This document shows, in pieces, positions 26,948 through 36,932 of a stretch of DNA of 64,000 bases. A model generated the notes under the pieces. The model searched no databases and was not told the DNA's origin. It saw only the letters and a list, made by a program, of their open reading frames with translations. The number at the start of each line of letters is the position of its first letter. Position 1 is the stretch's first letter. The stretch is from contig CALWOX010000002.1 of NCBI GenBank assembly GCA_944383265.1, positions 124,001-188,000 of the forward strand, given 5' to 3'. A program made the position numbers and the translations under genes. This stretch comes from an uncultured Lachnospiraceae bacterium (GTDB lineage Bacteria > Bacillota > Clostridia > Lachnospirales > Lachnospiraceae).

Positions 26948-27916
26948 ATGGCAAACACATCGATTTTGCTTGATATTCCCGCAGAGCATGAGAGAAATAT
27001 CTGCGGAAGCTGTGATATATACCTTAAAAAAATTGAAAACGCTCTCCATGTGGTCATTATTGAGAGAGACGGAACTCTTAAGATAATGGGGGAGGAGATC
27101 GCCGCACGAAAGGCTGAGGCTATTATTACAAGCCTCACAGAGCTCAGCAAGGCCGGCAATATAATAGACGAGCAGAAGGTGGATTATGCTCTTGAGCTTT
27201 CAGGCTCACATGAGGAAAATATGCTTGTCGAGATAGACAAGGACATAATCTGCAGAACTATAACAGGAAAACCGGTAAAGCCCAAGACCATAGGACAAAA
27301 GAAATATGTGGACCTCATTCGAGATAAGATGATAACCTTCGGAATAGGTCCCGCGGGAACAGGAAAGACCTACCTTGGAATGGCTATGGCCATAAAGGCC
27401 TTTAAAAACAATGAGGTCCAGAGGATAATCCTTACAAGGCCCGCTATAGAGGCGGGAGAAAAGCTGGGATTTCTGCCCGGAGATCTCCAGCAGAAGATAG
27501 ATCCATATTTAAGGCCTCTTTATGACGCTCTTTATAATATTATGGGGGCGGACGCCTATCTTGCAAATTCCGAAAAAGGCCTTATAGAGGTCGCGCCTCT
27601 TGCGTATATGAGAGGAAGGACCTTGGACAACGCTTATATAATACTTGACGAGGCCCAGAACACAACACCCGCGCAGATGAAGATGTTTCTTACAAGAATA
27701 GGCTTCGGCTCAAAGGTGATCGTCACAGGAGACCTTACCCAGAAAGACCTTGAAAAGGGACAGTCATCAGGGCTTGAAGTGGCCGTGAGAGTACTCTCCA
27801 AGATAGATGATATAGGCTTTTGTGAGCTTACGAGTGCTGATGTTGTCCGTCATCCTCTGGTTCAGAAGATAGTAAAGGCCTACGACGATTACGAGCAGAG
27901 GCAAAAGAAGAATTAA
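26948..27916 (+). CDS. phoH: PhoH-like ATPase (YbeZ type)
   Basis: Cytoplasmic P-loop ATPase with RNA-linked roles; it usually works next to YbeY, as here. The 322-residue protein has an N-terminal region of about 100 residues with a KH-like look, then Walker A GPAGTGKT (near residue 134) and Walker B YIILDEAQNTTP, and the VTGDLTQKDL motif. Length is standard. TCGGAGGA precedes ATG. It is first in a run of closely spaced genes through 33119. Confidence 0.94.
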   Translation: MANTSILLDIPAEHERNICGSCDIYLKKIENALHVVIIERDGTLKIMGEEIAARKAEAIITSLTELSKAGNIIDEQKVDYALELSGSHEENMLVEIDKDIICRTITGKPVKPKTIGQKKYVDLIRDKMITFGIGPAGTGKTYLGMAMAIKAFKNNEVQRIILTRPAIEAGEKLGFLPGDLQQKIDPYLRPLYDALYNIMGADAYLANSEKGLIEVAPLAYMRGRTLDNAYIILDEAQNTTPAQMKMFLTRIGFGSKVIVTGDLTQKDLEKGQSSGLEVAVRVLSKIDDIGFCELTSADVVRHPLVQKIVKAYDDYEQRQKKN

Positions 27917-27927
27917 AAGGAGACTTT

Positions 27928-28422
27928 ATGTCTGTAAATATTGAAAATGAGTATGAGAGAGAAATAGAGCTTCCATATGAAGAGATTATAAAAAACGTGG
28001 TTGAGGAAGCTCTTGATTTCGAGGGATGTCCCTTCGAGTGTGAGGTAAATGTCCTTCTCACGAACGATGATGAAATAGAGAAGATGAACGAGGAGTTCAG
28101 GGACATAGGAAGGAGCACTGATGTACTCAGCTTTCCTATGATAGAATACAGCTCTCCGGCGGATTTTGAGGGCTTTGAGGATGAGATAGAGCTTTTTGAT
28201 CCTGACACCGACGAGCTTTTACTTGGCGACATAGTTATATCAATGGACCATGTATATGCTCAGGCTGAAGAATATGGACACGCGCCCAAGCGTGAATTGG
28301 CTTTTTTGACTGCTCACAGTATGCTTCACCTTATGGGCTACGACCATATGGAGGACGATGAGCGCGAGGTAATGGAGAACAAGCAGGAGGAGATACTTAA
28401 AAACTGCGGCTATGAGAGATAA
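27928..28422 (+). CDS. ybeY: Endoribonuclease YbeY, rRNA maturation factor
   Basis: Zinc-dependent ribonuclease that takes part in 16S rRNA 3'-end processing and ribosome quality control. The 164-residue protein has the metal site HSMLHLMGYDH (near residues 130-140) and the conserved segment STDVLSFPM; an Asp/Glu-rich insertion lies between them. AAGGAGA precedes ATG 11 bases after phoH. Its end overlaps the next gene by 11 bases. Confidence 0.95.
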   Translation: MSVNIENEYEREIELPYEEIIKNVVEEALDFEGCPFECEVNVLLTNDDEIEKMNEEFRDIGRSTDVLSFPMIEYSSPADFEGFEDEIELFDPDTDELLLGDIVISMDHVYAQAEEYGHAPKRELAFLTAHSMLHLMGYDHMEDDEREVMENKQEEILKNCGYER

Positions 28423-30031
28423 CAGACAAAGACATGAGGCTTCATATGAGTCTTCTGCAAAGAGTGGAGTAATGCTTGCTGCGGCAGCTGTGATATGCAG
28501 CGTGATAATCATGCTTTATCGCATACCTCTTGCGGATATTATAGGGACAGAGGGGGTGTCCTATTATACCTCCGCCTATGCATTTTATAATATTATTCTT
28601 ATAGTGAGCTCATATGCTCTTCCCATAGCTGTTTCAAAGCTTATATCCGTAAGGCTTGTATCCGGCAGGTACGAGGATGCGGTCAATGTATTCAGGACAG
28701 CAATGATCTATGCTACAGTTTTTGGTGCGGCATTCTTTTTGATATTCAGCTTCGTAGCTCCCCTTATTGCAAGGCTTACAAACAGAGGCTTTTTAAGCTA
28801 TGCGTTAAAGGCTCTTGCACCTGCCGTATGGCTCATGGCATACTTAGGAGTTTTCAGAGGATACTTTCAGGGAATGGGTTCTGTAAAGCCCACTGCATTT
28901 TCACAGGTGGTGGAACAGCTTGTAAACGCTGTTTTTTCGATAATATTTGCTGTATATATGTCAGATTACGGTTATAAAGCGGACCTGATCTATGATGAGA
29001 CTGCATATACTCATGCTTACGGTGCGGCGGGAGCCACCTACGGAGTATCCTGCGGAGCCTTAGTGGCGCTTATTTTGCTTTTTATATTGTATCGCGGGCA
29101 GAGAGCCGAGGTCCTTTCCCTCATAAGAAATACAAGGGCAAAGCGAAGAGAAGCCCCTGCACATATAAGAGGAGTTCTCGGGCAGACAGCTCTCCCTGTC
29201 ATTCTCGGAGCTGTATTTTTCAATATTACATTCCTCTTGGATGATTTTATTTTCAATACAGTGCTTCAGGGCTCGGTGGACGGCCTTCTGGCTGTTGAAG
29301 TATGGGGTGTGTTCGGAAAGTTTGCGATAATATTTTACATTCTTCAGATGACGGCAAATGCCCCCGGAGCGGCGATGATACCTGAGATATCCGCGGGAGC
29401 CGCAAGGCGGGACAAGAAAAAAATAGTACTGTCCATAAGAGGCGGCATGCGTTCTTCCATGGCGTTTGCAATTCCTGTCTGTGCGGGCATAGCCGCTTTA
29501 TCCGAGCCTATATGCAGACTGCTGTTCGGTCCTGATAATATAGAGCTTTTAAAAAATATCACCGCCATAGGTGCTCTCTTTATACTTCTGTTTTGTCTTG
29601 CCACAGTTTCAAATGCCGTGCTTCAGGGACTCGGTCATGTGGGGGAGCCGCTTTTAAACTCTATATCCGCACTTATCGTACACATAGCATTGCTCTTTGT
29701 TTTGGGCTTTGTCGCAAAGCTCGGAATATATGCGGTGGTGATCTCAAACATAGCCTTTGCCGCAATGATGTGCATTACAGACAATATCTGCATAAAGAGA
29801 CATGTGCGTTTCAAAAAGCACAGCTATGATGTCTTTATAAAGCCATTGATAAGTTCGGTGGCGGCAGGGATAGCTGTGTATATACTTCACCTGATATATA
29901 AGCTTATAATCCCTGATGCCCTGTATGCCACAAGAATAGGCGTCCTGCCTATTGCGGCAGGCGGCGCTTTTATATTTGTGTTTATATATGCTTTTATATC
30001 GGCTGTTATCTCTTCTCGCAAAATGAGATAA
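28412..30031 (+). CDS. SpoVB/MurJ-like MATE-fold membrane protein
   Basis: The 539-residue protein has about 14 membrane helices and the start of the polysaccharide/lipid flippase family (MLAAAAVICSVIIMLYRIPLADIIGTEGVSYYTSAY). Members include SpoVB, MurJ and Wzx proteins that flip lipid-linked sugars. It resembles the SpoVB/YtgP group most. Which lipid it handles cannot be read from sequence: lipid II or a surface polysaccharide precursor are both possible. It overlaps ybeY and is followed after 14 bases by a flavoprotein gene. Confidence 0.8.
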   Translation: MRDNRQRHEASYESSAKSGVMLAAAAVICSVIIMLYRIPLADIIGTEGVSYYTSAYAFYNIILIVSSYALPIAVSKLISVRLVSGRYEDAVNVFRTAMIYATVFGAAFFLIFSFVAPLIARLTNRGFLSYALKALAPAVWLMAYLGVFRGYFQGMGSVKPTAFSQVVEQLVNAVFSIIFAVYMSDYGYKADLIYDETAYTHAYGAAGATYGVSCGALVALILLFILYRGQRAEVLSLIRNTRAKRREAPAHIRGVLGQTALPVILGAVFFNITFLLDDFIFNTVLQGSVDGLLAVEVWGVFGKFAIIFYILQMTANAPGAAMIPEISAGAARRDKKKIVLSIRGGMRSSMAFAIPVCAGIAALSEPICRLLFGPDNIELLKNITAIGALFILLFCLATVSNAVLQGLGHVGEPLLNSISALIVHIALLFVLGFVAKLGIYAVVISNIAFAAMMCITDNICIKRHVRFKKHSYDVFIKPLISSVAAGIAVYILHLIYKLIIPDALYATRIGVLPIAAGGAFIFVFIYAFISAVISSRKMR

Positions 30032-30045
30032 TTCGGAGGATTCAT

Positions 30046-31473
30046 ATGAGGAAGAAAAAAGTCATAATCATAGGCGGCGGAGCTTCAGGACTTACAGCTG
30101 CTGTATTTGCGGCTGAGGGAGGCGCTGATGTAACGGTGCTTGAGCATACGGCCTCCATAGGAAAAAAGCTTCTTTCGACAGGTAACGGAAGGTGCAATTA
30201 TACAAATTCTGAGCTCAAGGATAAGTCGGCAATAAGAAGGCATTACCACAGCCTCTCCAATATCGGCTTTGCCGAAAAGGTAATAGAAAATTTCGGTTAC
30301 GAGGATACTTTATCCTTTTTCAAGAGGATAGGAGTGGAGCCGAAGTTCAGAAAATATTCCTATGATGACAGCTCTTATGTATATCCGGCAAGTGATCAGG
30401 CTTCCTCTGTGCTAAGAGCCCTTAAACAGCAGGCTGATGCCCATAATGTGCGCTTTATAACCTCCTGCAACATCTACAATGTGGCCCATATCAATACATC
30501 TCCCTGCACCTCATTATTTGTTGTGGATGCGGAGAATGCATCTTACAGGTCGGACGCTCTTATTGTCTGCACCGGAGGCGGTGCCGCGCCTAAAACAGGC
30601 TCTGACGGAAGCGGTTTTAATTTCCCCTGTGCTTTCGGGCATACCATGTGGGGATTTCTTCCGTCCCTTTGTCCCCTTAAATGTCCTGAACACTTTTTTA
30701 AGGATATAAAGGGAGTAAGGCATGAATGCAATGTGAAGCTTTTCATAAGCTCCACCGGAGATTCGGAGCATACAGAGGAGACAAGACTTGCAAAGCACAA
30801 CGAGAGCACTGCGGACAATTTCGGATTTATAACGGATGACAAGCTTGAAGATACCTATGAGAGCTTTGGAGAGGTGCAGTTTACAGATTACGGAATATCG
30901 GGAATACCGGTATTTCAGATAAGCAGGTACGCATCAATAGCACTTAAGATAGGAAAGGCTGTAAGAGCCGAGCTTGACCTTATGCCGGGGATGTCCGAGG
31001 CTGAGCTTTCAGATCTTCTTTATGAAAGGAGCCTTCTTCTTTCAGACAGGACTCTTGAATATTTCTTTAACGGCCTTTTAAACGACAAGCTCTCAAAGCT
31101 GATATTGTCCCTTGCCTCACTAAAGCCCTTCATGGGAGTGTATACCCTTGAAAGAAAGGATACCGACAAGCTCTCAAGGCTCCTTAAGCATTTCTCGGTG
31201 ACAGTGGAGGACACAGCAGGATTTGACAGTGCCCAGTGTACCGTAGGCGGAATAGATGCAGGAGAGATAGACCCCGATACTATGGAGTCTGAGGTTATAA
31301 GCGATTTGTATTTTGCGGGAGAACTCATTGATATTGACGGGGACTGCGGAGGCTATAATCTCCAGTGGGCTTGGTCTACAGGAGCTATAGCGGGAAAAAA
31401 TGCCGCGGACTACCACAAGAAGAAGGCCTATCCCGAAATATTTGAAAACAATGTTATGAAGGATGAAAAATGA
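30046..31473 (+). CDS. NAD(P)/FAD-dependent oxidoreductase, HI0933/BaiN-like
   Basis: The 475-residue flavoprotein starts with a dinucleotide-binding loop IIIGGGASGLTAAVFAAEGG and has the HI0933 family signature STGNGRCNYTN, plus a C-terminal FAD-contact segment GELIDIDGDCGGYNLQWAWSTG. The family is widespread and mostly uncharacterised; one member, BaiN, has been linked to bile acid reduction, but that cannot be transferred here. GGAGGA precedes ATG. It overlaps the next flavoprotein gene by 4 bases (ATGA). Confidence 0.85.
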   Translation: MRKKKVIIIGGGASGLTAAVFAAEGGADVTVLEHTASIGKKLLSTGNGRCNYTNSELKDKSAIRRHYHSLSNIGFAEKVIENFGYEDTLSFFKRIGVEPKFRKYSYDDSSYVYPASDQASSVLRALKQQADAHNVRFITSCNIYNVAHINTSPCTSLFVVDAENASYRSDALIVCTGGGAAPKTGSDGSGFNFPCAFGHTMWGFLPSLCPLKCPEHFFKDIKGVRHECNVKLFISSTGDSEHTEETRLAKHNESTADNFGFITDDKLEDTYESFGEVQFTDYGISGIPVFQISRYASIALKIGKAVRAELDLMPGMSEAELSDLLYERSLLLSDRTLEYFFNGLLNDKLSKLILSLASLKPFMGVYTLERKDTDKLSRLLKHFSVTVEDTAGFDSAQCTVGGIDAGEIDPDTMESEVISDLYFAGELIDIDGDCGGYNLQWAWSTGAIAGKNAADYHKKKAYPEIFENNVMKDEK

Positions 31474-33119
31474 TCAGAATAAACCAGGTAAAGATACCTA
31501 TATTTGAATATACACCTGAGAGGCTCAAAAATAAATGTGCCTCTCTTTTGCGCGTAAAGCCTGAAAATATAAGAAAGCTGAGAATAATAAGACGTTCTGC
31601 TGATGCCAGAAAGAAAAATGATATATTGTTTTCCTTTGTGGTGGATATTAAGCTTTCCGATTCTGTGACGGGCCCTAATGCGGATACCGAGAAGGCATAT
31701 ATAAAAAAGCTGAAAAATAAGGATATATGCTATGAGGATTCCATACCCTTATCCATAAAATATCCCAAAGAAAAGCCTTTTTCGGACAGGCCTGTGGTTG
31801 TCGGGGCAGGGCCGTGCGGTCTTTTTTGCGCACTTATACTTGCGAGAGCGGGGCTTTGTCCCATAGTTCTTGAAAGGGGAGGCTCGGTCGAGGACAGAGA
31901 GGCGGCTGCAGAGGATTTTTTCATGACAGGCGCTCTTGACCCGGAGTCAAATGTTCAGTTCGGTGAGGGCGGGGCAGGAACCTTTTCCGACGGAAAGCTC
32001 AACACCTCAATAAAGGGCCAGGGGAGCTATATAAGATTTGTCTTAAATACCTTCAGAGAATTCGGAGCGGATGAAGACATACTATATGATGCAAAGCCTC
32101 ATATAGGCACAGACAAGCTGATAGAGATAGTAAGAAATATAAGAGAAAAGATAAAGGAGCTTGGCGGAGAGTTTTATTTCGACACGAGATTTACGGGTTT
32201 TTTGCTTTCGGATGACAAAAAGTCCTTGAAAGGTATTAAGGCTGTGGGCAGAAGGGGCGAGCTTACTGTAGAAACCGAGCATTGCGTACTTGCCATAGGC
32301 CACAGTGCGAGAGATACCTTTGAGCTTCTCCTTGATGAATACGGATTGGAAATGGAGAAAAAGCCCTTTGCCATGGGAGTAAGAGTTCAGCATCCACAGG
32401 CTCTCATAAACGAGGCAATGTACGGAAATGACAAGCTTTCTCAAAAGACGGCTATTCTAGGGGAGGCCCCCTATAAACTTACACATAAATGCACAAACGG
32501 AAGAAGCGTCTATTCTTTCTGCATGTGTCCCGGAGGCTATGTGGTCAATTCCTCCTCTGAGGAGAGAAGACTCTGCGTCAACGGAATGAGCTACAGCGAC
32601 AGAGGTTCGGGATATGCAAATTCCGCCATAGTCGTGAATATTACTGCAGATGACTTTGACGGAGAGGATCCCCTTTCGGGAATGCGGCTTCAGAGGAGAC
32701 TGGAGGAAGCGGCTTATATTGCGGGAAGCGGAAACATTCCTATGGAGACCTATGGTGACTTTAAGAAAAAGGAGAAGAGGCCTGAAAATGCCGGCAATAT
32801 GGAACCGTGCATAAAGGGATATGCGAATCCGGCGGACATAAGGTCGATACTTCCTGAGTTTATGGGAGACGCCATAGAGGAGGGAATAGAGTCCTTTTCA
32901 CGCATGATCCCAGGATTTAACAGTGATGACACGCTGATGTACGCAGTGGAGTCAAGGACCTCATCTCCTGTAAGGATAGTGCGCGATGACAGCTTTGAGT
33001 CGTCTGTAAAAGGCGTATATCCTGCAGGTGAGGGTGCAGGATATGCCGGAGGAATAACAAGCGCAGCTGTAGACGGAATAAAGACAGCCGAGAAGCTTCT
33101 TAATATCACAAATGACTAA
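31470..33119 (+). CDS. Uncharacterised FAD-dependent dehydrogenase
   Basis: The 549-residue protein has an N-terminal domain of about 95 residues before its FAD-binding loop VVGAGPCGLFCALILARAG (near residue 110) and the family signatures NVQFGEGGAGTFSDGKL and SYSDRGSGYANSAIVVN. The C terminus has GVYPAGEGAGYAGGITSAAVDG, an FAD-closing segment. Large clostridial proteins of this type are annotated as FAD-dependent dehydrogenases without a known substrate. The 4-base overlap with the HI0933-like gene suggests the two are made together. Confidence 0.8.
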   Translation: MIRINQVKIPIFEYTPERLKNKCASLLRVKPENIRKLRIIRRSADARKKNDILFSFVVDIKLSDSVTGPNADTEKAYIKKLKNKDICYEDSIPLSIKYPKEKPFSDRPVVVGAGPCGLFCALILARAGLCPIVLERGGSVEDREAAAEDFFMTGALDPESNVQFGEGGAGTFSDGKLNTSIKGQGSYIRFVLNTFREFGADEDILYDAKPHIGTDKLIEIVRNIREKIKELGGEFYFDTRFTGFLLSDDKKSLKGIKAVGRRGELTVETEHCVLAIGHSARDTFELLLDEYGLEMEKKPFAMGVRVQHPQALINEAMYGNDKLSQKTAILGEAPYKLTHKCTNGRSVYSFCMCPGGYVVNSSSEERRLCVNGMSYSDRGSGYANSAIVVNITADDFDGEDPLSGMRLQRRLEEAAYIAGSGNIPMETYGDFKKKEKRPENAGNMEPCIKGYANPADIRSILPEFMGDAIEEGIESFSRMIPGFNSDDTLMYAVESRTSSPVRIVRDDSFESSVKGVYPAGEGAGYAGGITSAAVDGIKTAEKLLNITND

Positions 33120-33226
33120 ATACATAGTGATAAAGTAATAAAACAGTCTGTAAAGTAATAAAACAAATAATAAAATAAACCATAAAATAAATAATAAAAT
33201 AAATAATAAAATTTAACAACAGGGAG
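33120..33226 (+). repeat. AT-rich low-complexity spacer with short imperfect repeats
   Basis: Variants of AATAAAATAAATAAT recur several times between the flavoprotein gene and proB. The stretch has no gene, no clear terminator and no confident promoter. A GGGAG ribosome site for proB follows it. Confidence 0.6.
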
Positions 33227-33234
33227 AGTCTGAA

Positions 33235-34098
33235 ATGAATACTAAGGAAATGGAGCTGAGAAACAGGCTTAAGGACAAAAAGAGGATCGTTCTTAAGGTC
33301 GGCTCTTCAACAATAACTCATACAAATACAGGAGACATAAATCTTTATATATTGGAGAAGCTTGTAAGGCTTATATCTGATCTTATGGGAGACGGCAAGG
33401 AGGTCGTCCTTGTAAGCTCGGGAGCCATAGCTGCAGGACGCAAGACCTTAAACTATAACGAACGTCCTGACAGTATAACGGTAAAGCAGGCTCTGGCTGC
33501 AGTGGGACAGGCGAGACTCATGATGGTGTACCAGCGCCTTTTTGCGGAGTACAGCCATATCGCGGCTCAGGTACTGCTCACTAAGAACGTGGTACTGAAC
33601 GAAGAGTCTCTCGTAAATGTAAAGAACACATTTAAAGAGCTTTTGGAGCTTAATGCAGTTCCTATAGTAAATGAAAATGATACTATTTCTACAGCCGAGA
33701 TCTCATTTTCCGAAAACGACAGACTTGCTGCCCTTGTGGCGGGTATCATAGGTGCTGACCTTGTTATACTTTTAAGCGATATAGACGGGCTTTACACAGA
33801 TGATCCTTCATCAAATCCTGATGCGAAGTTCATTCCTTTCGTGCCTCAGGTAACGGAGGAATTTCTGAAAATGGGAAAGCAGACCTCAAAGAGCAATGTG
33901 GGAACAGGAGGAATGCGTTCAAAGATAGACTCCGCAAGGATAGCGGGGGACGCGGGAGCCGATATGATAATAATGAACGGCTCAGATGTGTCGAAGGTCA
34001 TGGATGTCCTTGACGGAAAGGAGATAGGCACGCTTTTTGCAGCCCACAAAAATCCCGAGTTTGATCTGCTTCACTTTATAAGACACGAGTACGATTAG
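33235..34098 (+). CDS. proB: Glutamate 5-kinase without PUA domain
   Basis: First step of proline synthesis: phosphorylation of glutamate. The 287-residue protein consists only of the amino-acid kinase domain (KVGSSTITH, LVSSGAIAAG, NENDTIST, LLSDIDGLYT, GTGGM motifs). Classical ProB proteins carry an extra C-terminal PUA domain and are about 365 residues long; the short form is seen in many clostridia. It lies upstream of proA and probably in the same unit. Confidence 0.95.
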   Translation: MNTKEMELRNRLKDKKRIVLKVGSSTITHTNTGDINLYILEKLVRLISDLMGDGKEVVLVSSGAIAAGRKTLNYNERPDSITVKQALAAVGQARLMMVYQRLFAEYSHIAAQVLLTKNVVLNEESLVNVKNTFKELLELNAVPIVNENDTISTAEISFSENDRLAALVAGIIGADLVILLSDIDGLYTDDPSSNPDAKFIPFVPQVTEEFLKMGKQTSKSNVGTGGMRSKIDSARIAGDAGADMIIMNGSDVSKVMDVLDGKEIGTLFAAHKNPEFDLLHFIRHEYD

Positions 34099-34219
34099 TA
34101 TTCGATTTATATTTGATTTTTAAGGCACTTTGATGAAATTGATATATTGACACATTTTGTCGAATCAAAGGAAAGGAAATGCGGTGTCAGATCTCTTGAA
34201 AACACCGCAAAGGATCAAG

Positions 34220-35476
34220 ATGGATATAAAAAATGATATAGATGATATATGCCTTAAGGCAAAGGAAACATCCGTATCCCTGGCACTTCTTAAAACGGGT
34301 GAAAAAAATAAAGCTCTCCTTTCTGCTGCGGATTCCATCCTTTCACATAAGGATGAGATACTTGAGGCTAATGCGAAGGATATGAAGAGAGCCGAATCTA
34401 CGGGAATGAGCTCAGGTCTTTTGGACAGGTTAAGGCTTAATGAAAAGCGAATAGAAGACATGGCGGCCGGAATAAGAAAAGTCGCCGAGCTCCCTGACCC
34501 TGTAGGAGAGATAATTGAGAGCTTTGAAAGGCCTAACGGGCTTCAGATCTCAAAAAAGCGAGTTCCTATGGGGGTGTGCGGAATTATCTATGAGGCAAGG
34601 CCAAATGTAACGGCGGACGCCTTTGCCATCTGCTTTAAGTCGGGAAACGCATGTGTGCTCAAGGGAGGCTCTGCGGCTATAGACTCAAATACAGCCATAG
34701 CTCTTGCTATCAAGGAAGGTCTCAGGGAGTCAGGTATAGATCCCGATGCTCTGGGAATGATAGAGAACACCGACAGGGAAAGTAGCCTTTGGCTCATGAA
34801 AAAGAAGGAATATATTGATGTGCTTATTCCGAGAGGAAGCGCGTCACTCATAGAGACGGTAGTAAACAATTCCGTGATCCCTGTAATTGAAACAGGCACG
34901 GGAAACTGCCATATTTTTGTAGATAAGAGCGCCGACCTTAAAAAGGCGGTGGACATAATAGTAAACGCAAAGACTCAGAGAGTGGGAGTCTGCAATGCCT
35001 GCGAGTCCCTTGTTATACACAGAGATATATTGAAGGAGGCCGTTCCGCTTATTTATAATGCCTTAAATGAGCATGGGGTGGAGATATTTGCGGATGATGA
35101 GGCAAGAGCAGTTTGCCCTGCTATGTCTCCCGCGGGGCCCGAGGACTGGGGAAGAGAATATCTTGATTACAAGATATCGTTAAAGACTGTAACAGATATT
35201 GAAGAGGCTATAAAGCATATCAACAGGTACAGCACAGGGCACTCTGAAAGCATAATTACAGCGGATGAAAAGAATGCCGAGAGGTTTTTGAATGAGATAG
35301 ATTCGTCCTGCGTTTATGTAAATGCCTCTACAAGGTTCACAGACGGGGGAGAATTCGGTTTTGGAGCTGAGATCGGAATATCTACCCAAAAGCTCCACGC
35401 AAGGGGTCCTATGGGCCTCAGAGAGCTTACATCCTACAAGTACATAATACGCGGAAAAGGTCAGATAAGGCCTTAA
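34220..35476 (+). CDS. proA: Glutamate-5-semialdehyde dehydrogenase (gamma-glutamyl phosphate reductase)
   Basis: Second step of proline synthesis, NADPH-dependent reduction of gamma-glutamyl phosphate. ATG at 34220 is chosen: AAAGGA sits just upstream and the protein then has 418 residues with the usual family start. In-frame TTG (34157) and GTG (34184) would add 21 or 12 residues. The aldehyde dehydrogenase active site VGVCNACES (near residue 257) is intact, as are [10 protein letters not shown] and the C-terminal [11 protein letters not shown]. Confidence 0.95.
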   Translation: MDIKNDIDDICLKAKETSVSLALLKTGEKNKALLSAADSILSHKDEILEANAKDMKRAESTGMSSGLLDRLRLNEKRIEDMAAGIRKVAELPDPVGEIIESFERPNGLQISKKRVPMGVCGIIYEARPNVTADAFAICFKSGNACVLKGGSAAIDSNTAIALAIKEGLRESGIDPDALGMIENTDRESSLWLMKKKEYIDVLIPRGSASLIETVVNNSVIPVIETGTGNCHIFVDKSADLKKAVDIIVNAKTQRVGVCNACESLVIHRDILKEAVPLIYNALNEHGVEIFADDEARAVCPAMSPAGPEDWGREYLDYKISLKTVTDIEEAIKHINRYSTGHSESIITADEKNAERFLNEIDSSCVYVNASTRFTDGGEFGFGAEIGISTQKLHARGPMGLRELTSYKYIIRGKGQIRP

Positions 35477-35578
35477 TACTTTTATATCCTTTAGTGTCTT
35501 TATATTTTATGAATAAAGGGATAAAGAATTAAAAAAATAAGAACTTAAGAATTCTATAAGCGTGGAAAGGAATCTGAA

Positions 35579-35791
35579 ATGATAACTCAAAAGGAGATAG
35601 ATCGTATAAATATTCTGTGGCATAAATCTCAGACTCCCGAGGGTCTGACTGTAGAGGAGAAGGAAGAACAGCAGATATTAAGAAGAAAATACATCGACTC
35701 TGTAAAGATGAACCTGAGAGCACAGCTTGACAATATAGATATATTGGAAAGCGACGGGACTGTAACTAATCTCGGGGAAAAGCGGGAGTAA
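35579..35791 (+). CDS. YnzC/DUF896 family protein
   Basis: A 70-residue, highly charged helical protein with the family pattern ITQKEIDRINILWHKSQTPEGLT followed by EKEEQQILRRKYIDSVK. DUF896 proteins are small cytoplasmic helical hairpins, some in the SOS regulon of Bacillus, with no known molecular function. AAAGGAA precedes ATG and the next gene follows after 4 bases. The 100-base gap before it has no clear terminator. Confidence 0.88.
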   Translation: MITQKEIDRINILWHKSQTPEGLTVEEKEEQQILRRKYIDSVKMNLRAQLDNIDILESDGTVTNLGEKRE

Positions 35792-35795
35792 AAAT

Positions 35796-36641
35796 ATGGA
35801 GAGAAACGAAAAGATCAAAATGAGCCCTGTTCAGACCGTTATGAGGGTCGTACAGGGAGCAATAATAGGCCTCGGCGCCGTACTTCCAGGCATATCAGGC
35901 GGCGTGCTCAGCGTTATTTTCGGAATATATAAGCCTGTTATGGAGCTTTTATCCGACCCCTTTAAAAATTGGAGGACGCACCTTCCTATGCTGCTCCCCG
36001 CATTTATAGGAGGAGGAATCGGATTTTTAGGTGTTGCAAACATACTTTCATTTTTTCTTGAAAAGTATCCTGACCCATCTGTGTGCCTTTTTATAGGTCT
36101 TATAACAGGTATGCTTCCCTCACTTTTTAAGGAGGCGGGAGAGCAGGGCAGAAATAAATATTCATTTATATCACTTATTTCCTGCATGTTCTTTATTTTT
36201 GTACTTTTGATAGGACTTGATATGACTTCTGTCACAATAGAGCCGAATTTTGTCTGGTATCTTTTCTGCGGATTTTGCCTTGCCTTAAGCGTCATAGCTC
36301 CGGGTATGAGCTTTTCCACGCTTTTGATGCCTCTTGGCCTTTACACTCCATTTGTTGACGGAATAGGACATTTCGATCTCTCGGTACTTGTGCCCGGAGG
36401 CATTGGAGCAGTGATAACGGTAATATGTCTTGCAAGGGCGGTAAATGCACTGTTTGAAAGACATTATTCTGTTGCATTCCACGGAATTATAGGAATAGTG
36501 ATAGCGGCAACAGTAATGATAATACCTGTATCGGGCTTTGATACTCCTGCCCATGCAGCGATAAACGCGGCATGCATAGTAGTGGGTATAATAGCCGCAC
36601 TTTTACTTGATAACTTTAACAGCAAGGTAAAGGTTGAATAA
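35796..36641 (+). CDS. DUF368 family membrane protein
   Basis: The 281-residue protein has about eight membrane helices and DUF368 features: GAIIGLGAVLPGISGGVLSV near the start and a related APGMSFSTLLMPLG segment in the second half. The two similar segments suggest an internal duplication. Family members resemble undecaprenyl-phosphate translocases (PopT group), so recycling of a lipid carrier is possible, but this is an inference from family literature. A terminator follows. Confidence 0.82.
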   Translation: MERNEKIKMSPVQTVMRVVQGAIIGLGAVLPGISGGVLSVIFGIYKPVMELLSDPFKNWRTHLPMLLPAFIGGGIGFLGVANILSFFLEKYPDPSVCLFIGLITGMLPSLFKEAGEQGRNKYSFISLISCMFFIFVLLIGLDMTSVTIEPNFVWYLFCGFCLALSVIAPGMSFSTLLMPLGLYTPFVDGIGHFDLSVLVPGGIGAVITVICLARAVNALFERHYSVAFHGIIGIVIAATVMIIPVSGFDTPAHAAINAACIVVGIIAALLLDNFNSKVKVE

Positions 36642-36671
36642 AAAACGAGGTGATTGATACGCTTTTGTTTG

Positions 36672-36708
36672 AGGTGATTTGCACATGCAGATCGCCTTAT
36701 TTTATTTT
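36672..36708 (+). terminator. Intrinsic terminator after the DUF368 gene
   Basis: AGGTGATTTGC (36672-36682) pairs with GCAGATCGCCT (36687-36697) with G-U pairs, followed by TATTTTATTTT. Confidence 0.75.
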
Positions 36709-36853
36709 AATAATATGCATTTTTTTATAGATTGGAGACTTTTATAATATATACGCTTGAAATTAAATAAAAATAGCTAAAAAAATTACAGCTAAGTTCA
36801 GAATTTTAGACAATTATACTTTTTTAAGGATATTTCTCTTCACTAAAATAAGA

Positions 36854-36859
36854 TATAAT
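36854..36859 (+). promoter_or_regulatory. -10 element of the ABC importer promoter
   Basis: A perfect TATAAT lacks a recognisable -35 at 16-18 bases, which would fit a promoter needing an activator such as the two-component regulator encoded downstream. The rest of 36709-36932 is AT-rich with no gene; the later part holds a small hairpin (GTAGT/ACTAC) in the leader. Confidence 0.5.
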
Positions 36860-36932
36860 TCAGACAGTTGAAAAAACGAAACAAAAGTAAGGTAGTATCA
36901 GACACTACTAAAAGTAAAAGGGAGGAAGAAAG

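Noticed and set aside
33120..33226. CRISPR-like or phage attachment repeat
   Set aside because: The repeats are short, AT-only, irregular and without unique spacers; low complexity explains them.
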